From Gammaproteobacteria bacterium (GTDB lineage Bacteria; Pseudomonadota; Gammaproteobacteria; Pseudomonadales; Azotimanducaceae_A), in NCBI GenBank assembly GCA_002714125.1, contig PAWP01000064.1, forward strand, positions 1-20,417: a stretch of DNA of 20,417 bases, in the 5' to 3' direction. Shown piece by piece: positions 7,690 to 15,213 of the stretch (positions are counted from its first letter, which is position 1; each line of letters starts with the position of its first letter). The translations under genes and the position numbers were made by a program. The notes beneath the pieces are model-generated. The model was not told the origin of the DNA. It did no database searches and saw only the letters and a list, made by a program, of their open reading frames with translations.

Positions 7690-9093
7690 ATGCATGCGCT
7701 CAGCGCTGACGCCGAAGGCGCGCGTGAGACTCTGATAAACCTTCTGGTACTCGCTGGTCTTGCGCCTGCGACAGCCGACCGCGCTGAACTGACCGGAACA
7801 GCGCCGCTGCTCGCGTCGTCTTTCCATGTCGGGGTGGCAGCGCAGGCCTCCATCGCCGGGGCGGCGCTCGCAGCGACCGAGTTCGATCGCCAGCGCGGCA
7901 GCACGTCGCGGGCAGTGCAAGTCGACATGCACGACGCGGAACGGGAGTGCACGGGATTCTTCCAACTCGACGACACTTTGCCGGCGACCTGGGCGCCATT
8001 GTCGGGACTTTACGCCTGTCAGGATGGCCACGTCCGCATCCATGCCAACTTTGACCACCATCGAGATGGCGCACTAGAATTGCTCGGCCTGCGAGGCCCG
8101 GCCGACAACTACGACAAGCGTGACGTCAGTGCTGCGCTCGAAAAATGGAGTGCCTTTGAGTTTGAGCAAGTCGCCGCAGAGCGCGGTCTCGTTGTAGCCG
8201 CGGCCAGAAGTTTCGCCGAGTGGGACGCACAGCCCCATGCGCGTGCCGCAGCGCTGCTGCCGCTGTTCAATATCGAAAGAATCGGAGACGCCACGCCAAT
8301 CGAGCGCTCGCCCGGCGCATGGCCACTGAGCGGCATCAGAGTGCTGGACCTCACCCGTATCCTCGCGGGCCCTGTTTGTGGGCGGACGCTTGCAAACTAC
8401 GGCGCGGAGGTACTGCTCATCAATGGTCCCCACCTGCCGAATATTGATGCGATTGCAGACACCAGCCGCGGTAAACGTTCGGCCCACATCGACCTCCGGG
8501 ACAGTAGCGGACGGGCAGCGCTGCAGACCCTCACTTCTAGTGCGGACGTCTTTGTTCAGGGCTACCGACCAGGGGGACTGGCTGCACGTGGCTTTGGCCC
8601 ATCAGCGCTCGCTGCTTTGCACCCTGGCATCGTAGTAGTCTCGTTGACAGCTTACGGGGCGCTTGGCCCATGGTCCGGCTGGCGCGGCTTCGACTCTCTT
8701 GTGCAGACTGCGACGGGATTCAACTACGCCGAAGGGGAAGCCGCAGGTCGAGATCGACCGCGCGCCTTGCCGGTGCAAATGCTTGACTATGGTGCAGGCT
8801 TCCTAATGGCTTTTGCAGCACAGGTTGCCTTGTTGCGCCAATTACAGGAAGGAGGATCGTGGCACGTCCAAGTTTCATTGCTACAGGTCGCAAACTGGCT
8901 GCGCGCGCTGGGGCGGTGTGAAGCCAACTTCGAGCAGCCGCGCCCAGACCTCGCGTCATGGTCAACGGTTACCGATTCCGGATTTGGCCGGCTCAGGTCG
9001 ATGCCTCATGCAGCTCGGATCGATGGTATCGATCCGCCTCTCAGCCCCTCCTTTCCGCCGGGCACGCATGCGCCATTGTGGCTTAACCCGTGA
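7690..9093 (+). CDS. CaiB/BaiF family CoA-transferase, long form
   Basis: This class III CoA-transferase-like protein of 467 residues is arranged in an unusual order. The canonical N-terminal Rossmann part of the family begins only near residue 212 (PLSGIRVLDLTRILAGPV). It is followed by LANYGAEVLLI, RGKRSAHIDLRD, ADVFVQGYRPGGLAARG and the catalytic Asp335 in RGFDSLVQTATG. The first 210 residues look like a degenerate second CaiB half, with the helix-rich SAFEFEQVAAERGLVVAAARSFAEWDAQPHARA resembling the C-terminal domain. This permuted layout occurs in other long CaiB/BaiF proteins. The expected reaction moves CoA between carboxylates. It probably shares a transcript with the dienelactone hydrolase. 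The ribosome-binding site is weak. Partner acids are unknown. Confidence 0.88.
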   Translation: MHALSADAEGARETLINLLVLAGLAPATADRAELTGTAPLLASSFHVGVAAQASIAGAALAATEFDRQRGSTSRAVQVDMHDAERECTGFFQLDDTLPATWAPLSGLYACQDGHVRIHANFDHHRDGALELLGLRGPADNYDKRDVSAALEKWSAFEFEQVAAERGLVVAAARSFAEWDAQPHARAAALLPLFNIERIGDATPIERSPGAWPLSGIRVLDLTRILAGPVCGRTLANYGAEVLLINGPHLPNIDAIADTSRGKRSAHIDLRDSSGRAALQTLTSSADVFVQGYRPGGLAARGFGPSALAALHPGIVVVSLTAYGALGPWSGWRGFDSLVQTATGFNYAEGEAAGRDRPRALPVQMLDYGAGFLMAFAAQVALLRQLQEGGSWHVQVSLLQVANWLRALGRCEANFEQPRPDLASWSTVTDSGFGRLRSMPHAARIDGIDPPLSPSFPPGTHAPLWLNP

Positions 9094-9737
9094 CCCTTAA
9101 AGGCCACGTGGCTCCTCTAAACCATGGCTGAAGTACTCGATCGACTCCCCCTGAGGCACTTGGTCCACTAAGAGCGCTGCGCAAACTGAATCTCGAGATT
9201 CCTGCAGCCTATGGTGCCATCGGCCCGCTAACGGAGGCACTCTATAGGGCGAGACGGCCTGTCTGGCTGAGACCAGTCAGTCAGACCACACCGCAAGCGT
9301 CGCCTGCGAGACCAAAACGGCCACACGCGACCTGGTTATATCCATTGTCAAATGTTTCTCGTAGACATCTGGCGACCCCTGCTCGCACATCCCCATTGCG
9401 AAGCAGACGCGGGCAGCATCCTGACTGACCGATCCCATCCACAAGCGTTGCGGCGCCCGCAGGTTCAACTCTCAAGTTAGATCGCACTAGGGTCCAAACC
9501 AGGCGACCCATAGAGCACCTAGCGGTACACTTCCGCGGTCGCGCAAGCCTAGCGGTACCTCTTAATGAAAAGATCTATCGAAATTACCTACGGGTTCACC
9601 AAACAGACCAGCGGCACCGGATTCCACTCTAGACATCACCAATCCGGCCGTGTGGTGATCTGCTGCTCGCCCGAGGGTTGCACATTTTTTCCACCACAGC
9701 GGAGCAACCAATGCTCCAAGTTGCCGGAGCTGGACTG
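9094..9737. other. Gene-free stretch with a possible coding relic
   Basis: These 644 bases separate the long CoA-transferase from the MDR gene. I see no intact gene. One plus-strand frame, from about 9137 to 9280, reads PEALGPLRALRKLNLEIPA followed by AYGAIGPLTEALYRARRP. It looks protein-like but has no start and an in-frame stop just upstream, so it may be a gene fragment. A run of six T at 9684-9689 follows no convincing stem. Confidence 0.3.
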
Positions 9738-10760
9738 ATGCCAACCATACAGACTCTTCGCTGCCACACACTCTCCGAGGACATCACGAACGTCACACTG
9801 GACGAGGTTGAACTGCCCGACCCTGGTCCCGGAGAGGTTCAGGTGTCGCTGCGCGCCTGTGCTGTGAATTTCCCTGATCTACTAATGATCCAGGGCAAAT
9901 ACCAGTTCAGGCCACCTCTGCCTTTTGCACCCGGCGGCGAAGCAGCTGGCGATGTGACCGCCGTCGGCCCTGGAGTAATCAACTTTCGCGAGGGAGACGC
10001 TGTCATCGTCAGCCCTCGATATGGAGGCTTTGCAGAAGCGTTGAACGTCGATGTTGCTTCAGTTGCCGCCAAACCCCCAGTCATGAGCTATGGTGCGGCC
10101 GCCTCGTTCCAAACGGCTTACCTTACTGCCTGGGTGGCTCTAACCTGTCGGGGGCATCTGGAGCCAGGTGAATCCTTGCTAGTCCACGGCGCAACCGGGG
10201 GCGTGGGGATGGCGGCGGTTGACCTAGGTAAGCACCTTGGTGCAACCGTCATCGCAACCGGGGGCCGAGACGACAAACTTTCCGTTGTCGCCAGCCGTGG
10301 AGCGGATCACGTCATCAACTACACGCTGCCAGATGGCGGCATGGGCGGTTTTCGGGACAAAGTCAAAGCCCTGACCGACGGCCGCGGTGCAGATGTCATC
10401 TACGACCCGGTTGGTGGTGACGTGTTCGATGAATCAATGCGTTGTGTCAACATCGACGGCAGGATTCTAGTCATTGGTTTTACGAGCGGGCGCTGGCCCC
10501 AGGCCCCAGTCAACCTGGTTTTGATCAAACAGGTGTCGGTCATCGGCGTGCGCGCCGGTGAATACGGCCGTACCTATCCTGAACGCGGTGCAGAGAATCG
10601 CCGTGCAATCATGGAACTCGCCAACAACGGTAAGATCCGCCCCTACGTCAGCCACGCGCTGCCACTTGAAGACGCGGTTGCGGCGATGCAAGTGCTAGAG
10701 TCCCGCAACGTCGTGGGCAAGTGCATCGTCACGATGAATGGGCACGAACACACCAACTGA
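9738..10760 (+). CDS. NADPH:quinone oxidoreductase-type MDR family enzyme
   Basis: This 340-residue zinc-independent medium-chain dehydrogenase/reductase has an N-terminal GroES-like domain with CAVNFPDLLMIQGKYQ and PFAPGGEAAGDVTAVG. The cofactor-binding domain follows with GATGGVGMAA (151-160), the GADHVINY segment and GADVIYDPVGGDVFDESM, all hallmarks of the quinone oxidoreductase/enoyl reductase branch. The zinc-ligand cysteines of alcohol dehydrogenases are absent. I start at 9738, with GGAG 8 bases upstream and a family-standard N-terminus; in-frame ATGs at 9711 and 9678 would add 9 or 20 unlikely residues. It is the first gene of a same-strand block ending at 14302. It may reduce an enone or an enoyl-CoA rather than a quinone. 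Confidence 0.92.
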   Translation: MPTIQTLRCHTLSEDITNVTLDEVELPDPGPGEVQVSLRACAVNFPDLLMIQGKYQFRPPLPFAPGGEAAGDVTAVGPGVINFREGDAVIVSPRYGGFAEALNVDVASVAAKPPVMSYGAAASFQTAYLTAWVALTCRGHLEPGESLLVHGATGGVGMAAVDLGKHLGATVIATGGRDDKLSVVASRGADHVINYTLPDGGMGGFRDKVKALTDGRGADVIYDPVGGDVFDESMRCVNIDGRILVIGFTSGRWPQAPVNLVLIKQVSVIGVRAGEYGRTYPERGAENRRAIMELANNGKIRPYVSHALPLEDAVAAMQVLESRNVVGKCIVTMNGHEHTN

Positions 10761-10937
10761 GAGAGCAAGCGCCGAATGCCAAACCAGAAACCTTCGCGGC
10801 AACGCTAGCGGAAAAGTACACCATACTGAGCAGGCAACTTCGCTGGCTGGAATATAGTTCTGACGACGCTACTACTCCCGCTAAAACGTACTCACTGATC
10901 GCGCAAAACGCCCAAACTACGACAACATAGGCACACT

Positions 10938-11924
10938 ATGACCACTACCGTCGCTCTCATCTCACCGCAGGAAGCAGGCGCCAAGCGCATCGAAGCGTTG
11001 GAGAAAATCGCTGCAAAGAACTCCCTGCTCGACTTTCGACTTGTTGAACCCGGGAGCAATGCGGCGAGCATGGCAGCGAACTGCGCAGGTGCGGCGGTGC
11101 TAATCGCACCCAACATCGAGTCGACCAACACTGTCGCAGTAGGCATCAGTGGCCTCAAGCTGCTCCAAACGTTCAGTGCAGGTACCGATCAGCTCGACAA
11201 ACAACTGCTACTGAACCATGGCATCCAGGTCGCGAATAACGGCGGCGCCAACGCAGTATGTGTCGCGGAGCATGCAATCTGGCTGATGCTGACCATCAAC
11301 CACAAGTTTGACCAGATGATTGAGAGTGTCCGCGCGGGCCAGTGGGCCAAAGGGGTCACGGGAGAACTTAGCGAGTTCACCACCATGGTGGATAAACGTG
11401 TCGGCATCGTGGGGCTGGGACGCATCGGCTCCCGTGTAGCGAAGCGCCTGCAGGGTTGGGAATGTGAAGTGGTCTATCACGACCAGGTCGAGTTTGACGC
11501 TACGTACGAGGCCACCGCGGGCGCCCGGCGCGTACCCCTCGATGAGCTGATCAGTACCTCTGACTATGTCTCACTCCACGTGCCGCTCGACCGTGTCACA
11601 CGCCATCTCTACAGCACCGATCAGTTCAAGGCCATGAAGAAGACGGCCGTGCTGATCAACACATGCCGTGGCCCGGTTGTAGATGAGGTCGCCCTCACCC
11701 AGGCCCTGAAGGATGGCGAAATCTGGGGTGCCGGTTTGGACGTTACTGAGGTTGAGCCTACAGACCCAAACAATCCACTGATCAAGATGCCAAACGTGGT
11801 CATCACACCGCACCAGGGCGCGCGGGTCATTCAGTCCCAATGGAACGCTGACCTCAACGCAGTTGAGAATGCCGAACGCATTGCTAGGGGCGAGGCCCCG
11901 GACTGGGTAGTGGACCCGGTCTAG
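10938..11924 (+). CDS. D-2-hydroxyacid dehydrogenase (NAD-dependent)
   Basis: This 328-residue member of the D-isomer-specific 2-hydroxyacid dehydrogenase family interconverts a 2-hydroxy acid and a 2-oxo acid. The NAD-binding motif VGLGRIGSRVAKRLQGW contains GLGRIG (159-164), and an Asp at the end of the second strand (YHDQ, Asp182) suggests NAD(H) over NADP(H). The catalytic triad is complete: Arg244 (NTCRGPVVDE), Glu271 (LDVTEVEP) and His292 (TPHQGA). It starts 177 bases after the MDR gene and ends 33 bases before the next CoA-transferase. In context it could oxidise a 2-hydroxy acid made by one of the PhyH enzymes, which is an inference. Glyoxylate, hydroxypyruvate or phosphoglycerate substrates cannot be excluded. 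Confidence 0.94.
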   Translation: MTTTVALISPQEAGAKRIEALEKIAAKNSLLDFRLVEPGSNAASMAANCAGAAVLIAPNIESTNTVAVGISGLKLLQTFSAGTDQLDKQLLLNHGIQVANNGGANAVCVAEHAIWLMLTINHKFDQMIESVRAGQWAKGVTGELSEFTTMVDKRVGIVGLGRIGSRVAKRLQGWECEVVYHDQVEFDATYEATAGARRVPLDELISTSDYVSLHVPLDRVTRHLYSTDQFKAMKKTAVLINTCRGPVVDEVALTQALKDGEIWGAGLDVTEVEPTDPNNPLIKMPNVVITPHQGARVIQSQWNADLNAVENAERIARGEAPDWVVDPV

Positions 11925-11957
11925 CCACGTCCAAAGCCTGCAGCAACGGGAGCATCC

Positions 11958-13052
11958 ATGGAGCCTAACGCACTCGACGGCATTACTGTGGTCGATCTCA
12001 CAGGGAGCGTTGCGACCAGCTACTGCGCAAAGCTCTTTGCTGATTACGGCGCTACAGTCACAAATCTGGAGCCCGCAAGCGGGTTCCCAACCCGGAGTCT
12101 TGCACCGTTTGTTCCGGCTGAGGGAGCACGGCCGCAGCAGTCCGCCATGCATGCCTACCTGCACACCAACAAACGATCGGTGTTGCGGGACACGACTAAA
12201 GAAGCGCTTGCTGAAGGGGCAGATCTAGTGCTTGATGATGGCACGGACCCGCTCGCCGATGCCGCACGTGGCGTACGTGCTTCGATCAGCTGGTTTGGTC
12301 TTACCGGCCCACTCGCCAGTGCTGCCGGCAGCGATGCCCAGTGTTTTGCCATGAACGGCATGCTGCGTAACATCGGGCGGGTTGAGGGTCCCCCCATGAT
12401 CCCTACCGGATACCAGACCCAAATAGTGGGGGGCGCAACCGCCTTCATCGCGTCCATGACACATGTGCTGGCCAGAGAACTGGGCAACCGGAGCGGCGCG
12501 GTTCACATCGAAACCAGCATCTATGAGGCTTCGCTGTGTTTTACCGAGGTCGGGATGGTCGGCTTCTACAACAGCGGTGCCGAAGCTCCGCGTATGGGCG
12601 TCAACCGCTACCCCCCAACCTATCCCCTAGGCGTTTTCCCCTGCAAGGACGGCTGGCTTGGTGTCACGGTGCTGACTCCCGGACAGTGGCATACCTTCTG
12701 TGCCCTTCTGGACATGCAGGAGCTAGCCGATGTGCCGCTCTTTCAGACAGCCATTGGTCGCCTGCAGGGCCTTGAGATAATTGAACCAATGATGTGCGAG
12801 AAGCTGCTGGAACATTCCGCTGAAGAACTCTTTTACAAAGCCCAGAACCAACGCGTACCACTGGCCCGGGTACCAACAATGGAGGAACTGTTCGGGGTGG
12901 ATCAGTTCCTGCAACGCAACGCCTTCGCAGATGCAAACCTACCCGGCGGCGGCTCGATCAGCGTGCCCACGGTACCGTTCCGCCTGTTTGGTACGCCACC
13001 GAAACTCGGCGGCCCTGTAGCCGCCTTGGGCGAACATTCGGAGGTACTCTGA
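11958..13052 (+). CDS. CaiB/BaiF family CoA-transferase (Asp-containing partner)
   Basis: This 364-residue class III CoA-transferase begins with LDGITVVDLTGSVATSYCAKLFADYGATVTNLEP, the typical CaiB N-terminal Rossmann strand-helix. NKRSV, a shortened middle segment and GLTGPLASAAGSDAQ follow, with Asp126 at the position of the active-site aspartate. The C-terminal half has YPLGVFPCKDGWLGVTVL, as in other family members. GGGAG lies 5 bases before the ATG. The stop codon overlaps the next start by one base (TGATG), so this gene and the 13052 gene should be translated together and may form a hetero-oligomer. It is shorter than the usual 390-410 residues, mainly through loss in the region after residue 75. 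Confidence 0.92.
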   Translation: MEPNALDGITVVDLTGSVATSYCAKLFADYGATVTNLEPASGFPTRSLAPFVPAEGARPQQSAMHAYLHTNKRSVLRDTTKEALAEGADLVLDDGTDPLADAARGVRASISWFGLTGPLASAAGSDAQCFAMNGMLRNIGRVEGPPMIPTGYQTQIVGGATAFIASMTHVLARELGNRSGAVHIETSIYEASLCFTEVGMVGFYNSGAEAPRMGVNRYPPTYPLGVFPCKDGWLGVTVLTPGQWHTFCALLDMQELADVPLFQTAIGRLQGLEIIEPMMCEKLLEHSAEELFYKAQNQRVPLARVPTMEELFGVDQFLQRNAFADANLPGGGSISVPTVPFRLFGTPPKLGGPVAALGEHSEVL

Positions 13053-14302
13053 TGGAAGGCACGCCTACGGCACTTGCAGGTATCCGCATCATCGATCTGT
13101 CCATGGGCTGGGCAGGCCCACTCGCCTGCCGGCAGTTGGCTGACATGGGTGCCGACGTGATAAAGGTCGAAAGTTGCGAGCGATTTGACTGGTGGCGTAG
13201 CTGGGAGGCAACACCCGAGTGGATCGCCGATGACGGCGCCGAGAAATCCACTGCCTTCAATACGGTTAACCGCAACAAACGCAACATTACTCTAGACCTT
13301 GAAGACCCGGAGGGCCGCGATCTACTCCTACAACTGATCGCGACCGCCAACGTTGTCGTCGAGAACTACTCCGGCAGCGTCCTGCCGAAACTGAAGCTAA
13401 GCTATGAAGTGTTCCGCGAGATCAACAAGGAAATCATCCTCCTATCCATGCCACCGTTTGGCTCAAACGGCGCCTGGGGCGAGTTTCGCGCCTACGGCTC
13501 CACCGTTGAACAATCTTCCGGCCTGCCCCATCTGACCGGAATCGCTGAAGATGCGCCGACAATGATGCACGTCGCTCTGGGCGACTCGATCGGCGGCCTC
13601 ACGGGAGCGTCCGCGCTGCTGGTCGCCCTTCGCCACCAGGCTCGCACGGGTAAAGGTCAGTTTGTCGATCTGTCGCAGGTCGAAGGGCTTTTTCCCCTCG
13701 CCTCGCATGGAATCCTAGAGTTTGCGGCCACAGGTCAGGAGCCCCCGAGAGCCGGCAACGCACACCGAGAATACGCGCCGCACGGCACGTATCCCTGTGC
13801 AGGAGAGGACAAATGGATCGTGATCGAGGCCCGCAATGATGCCGAGTGGTCAGCACTCCAAGGCGTGATCGGCGAGGGCCTGGAGGGTTTCGGGACACTA
13901 GCCGATCGCATCGCACGCCGGGAGGATCTGGATGCTGAACTCGCCGCCTGGACGGCAGCTCGGGACCCCGTAGAAGCAGAGGCTACGCTGCGCGCTGCGG
14001 GAGTGCCCACAGCCGCCACGCTTGGCCCCGGGGATGTGTTGAACTCTGAACATCTCGGTGCGCGGGGCTACTGGCAGTGGCTGGAACGGGCCGTGGTCGG
14101 CAATCAGCCAAACCCATCCGCGCCGTTTCGGGAGGCGGGCGCAGGTCCCTATCCCATCGCAACGCCAGCACCAACCCTGGGTCAGCACAATGCCGAGGTG
14201 CTGGGTGGCATTCTCGGCCTGTCCGAAGCCGATCTTGAGCGACTTACCCGGTCTGGCGTAATCGGCACCAAACCGCGCATGCCAGGCACCAAACCAGACT
14301 GA
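13052..14302 (+). CDS. CaiB/BaiF family CoA-transferase lacking catalytic Asp
   Basis: This 416-residue protein has the full CaiB/BaiF architecture: LAGIRIIDLSMGWAGPLACRQLADMGADVIKVE, NRNKRNITLDLEDPEGRDLLLQL, ANVVVENYSGSVLPKL, GKGQFVDLSQVEG and the C-terminal AGVPTAATLGPGDVL. At the catalytic position it reads FRAYGSTVEQSSG, with Gly149 where active members have Asp (compare RGFDSLVQTATG in the 7690 gene). It may therefore be a non-catalytic subunit or an enzyme with another residue in that role. A strong GGAGGT (13040-13045) precedes the ATG, and the start overlaps the upstream stop by one base. Asp-less members are known in this family, some in two-subunit transferases. Confidence 0.92.
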   Translation: MEGTPTALAGIRIIDLSMGWAGPLACRQLADMGADVIKVESCERFDWWRSWEATPEWIADDGAEKSTAFNTVNRNKRNITLDLEDPEGRDLLLQLIATANVVVENYSGSVLPKLKLSYEVFREINKEIILLSMPPFGSNGAWGEFRAYGSTVEQSSGLPHLTGIAEDAPTMMHVALGDSIGGLTGASALLVALRHQARTGKGQFVDLSQVEGLFPLASHGILEFAATGQEPPRAGNAHREYAPHGTYPCAGEDKWIVIEARNDAEWSALQGVIGEGLEGFGTLADRIARREDLDAELAAWTAARDPVEAEATLRAAGVPTAATLGPGDVLNSEHLGARGYWQWLERAVVGNQPNPSAPFREAGAGPYPIATPAPTLGQHNAEVLGGILGLSEADLERLTRSGVIGTKPRMPGTKPD

Positions 14303-14327
14303 CATCCGCTAGGAGACGGACCATTCA

Positions 14328-14486
14328 ATGCGTGGAGTACTTCTCAATCTGGACGATAATCTAGCTCCCGAAACCCCGCTAACCCTTGCTGCATTTCTGC
14401 TGCCCGCGCAGCACGCACCAATCACCGGCATAGACCCTGAGACCCTCGCCAGGACCGCCGCGCGGACGAGCGCCCGTCAGTACTGA
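14328..14486 (+). pseudogene. Short frame after CoA-transferases, probably decayed gene
   Basis: An ATG 25 bases after the CoA-transferase stop, preceded by AGGAGA (11-base spacing), opens a 52-codon frame beginning MRGVLLNLDDNLAPETPLTL. The same frame carries on beyond the TGA through LPDWIRNWIELISSGSAESL and DEIALQQDNRDVLRSG, with further stops at 14577, 14661, 14742 and 14757. This may be a gene of the same operon degraded by point mutations, or a genuine short peptide. The number of stops downstream is close to chance expectation, so the extended reading is weak. I recognise no family. Confidence 0.4.
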
Positions 14487-15150
14487 CAGGCGGAGGGTCC
14501 AGACACCGGCGACAACCTGCCAGACTGGATTCGCAATTGGATCGAGCTGATCAGTAGCGGGTCGGCCGAGAGCTTGTAGGAAGAATACAGATTGCTCGGC
14601 AGCTCACGTGACGAGATAGCCTTGCAGCAGGACAATCGCGACGTGCTGCGGAGCGGTCCTTGACTCAGCGTAGCGCGTTCCCTTGGAGAAGACCTGTCCA
14701 TAGCCGAGGCCGGCCGGATTAATGAAGCGTTTGCCCACTCTTGAGTCGGCATGCAGTAGTTTTCACCCTGCGCACGGGAGATCCTGATCGGAGTACGCGA
14801 AGGTGGTCTGCATCTCGACATCATGGCCAACGGCTTGCCCGACTTGTCATCGCAAAATCGAACCCCTCGCCATTCAGGATCTCGTCAATACGATTGTCAT
14901 CGGCAACGAGGATAGCGTCGGCCAACTCTGCCCTGCCCCATACTTTGTAGTCCTTTCCTGACTGGGCCTGCCAGCCGCCAGTTCGGCCATAGTTAGCGAC
15001 GATCACACCAACGACGTCGCTGGAGCAATGGCGGCAGGGCTCGATGCGATGTAGCTTCCGGTTGCCTAGGCGCAAGCCCAACCGGCCGCTCGACACTTCG
15101 TGGAGATTCCAGGCCTGCTCTTAGCTAAATCGCATCCAGATGCCGCGGCG
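14487..15150. other. Gene-free stretch with candidate minus-strand frame
   Basis: No intact recognised gene lies here. A minus-strand frame from 15096 (ATG) to 14821 encodes 91 residues including DYKVWGRAELADAILVADD and RIDEILNGEGFDFAMTS, which look protein-like but match no family I know. With the plus-strand relic described at 14328, this suggests degraded DNA between the CoA-transferase block and dinB. Confidence 0.3.
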
Positions 15151-15158
15151 GCAGAACA

Positions 15159-15174
15159 CTGTTCAAACATCCAG
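15159..15174. promoter_or_regulatory. Probable LexA (SOS) box upstream of dinB
   Basis: The 16-base site has CTG at 15159-15161 and CAG at 15172-15174 with 10 bases between. Its flanks read A before and TA after, so ACTG-N10-CAGTA matches the gamma/beta-proteobacterial LexA palindrome well. It ends 39 bases before the dinB ATG, an ideal place for SOS repression. A TTCAAA inside the site and TAAACT at 15183 could be promoter boxes, with a short 15-base spacing. dinB control by LexA is well established in such bacteria. Confidence 0.7.
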
Positions 15175-15213
15175 TATCGGCCTAAACTCATTGGCCACGA
15201 CCGGACCCCTGCC

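Noticed and set aside
9684..9700. T-run as an intrinsic terminator before the MDR gene
   Set aside because: No stable GC-rich stem directly precedes the six T residues.
9678..9737. Longer N-terminus for the MDR enzyme
   Set aside because: The extra 20 residues do not resemble the family start, and ATG 9738 has a well-spaced GGAG.
10721..10930. 69-codon plus-strand frame between the MDR and hydroxyacid dehydrogenase genes
   Set aside because: It overlaps the end of the MDR gene in another frame, has no ribosome-binding site and its sequence is low-complexity at the end.
11571..12164. 197-codon minus-strand frame
   Set aside because: It lies opposite the hydroxyacid dehydrogenase and CoA-transferase genes, whose conserved motifs are on the plus strand; it is a shadow frame.
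15100..15213. GTG-started N-terminal extension of DinB
   Set aside because: It contains the LexA box and promoter region, and the conserved DinB N-terminus begins at 15214.
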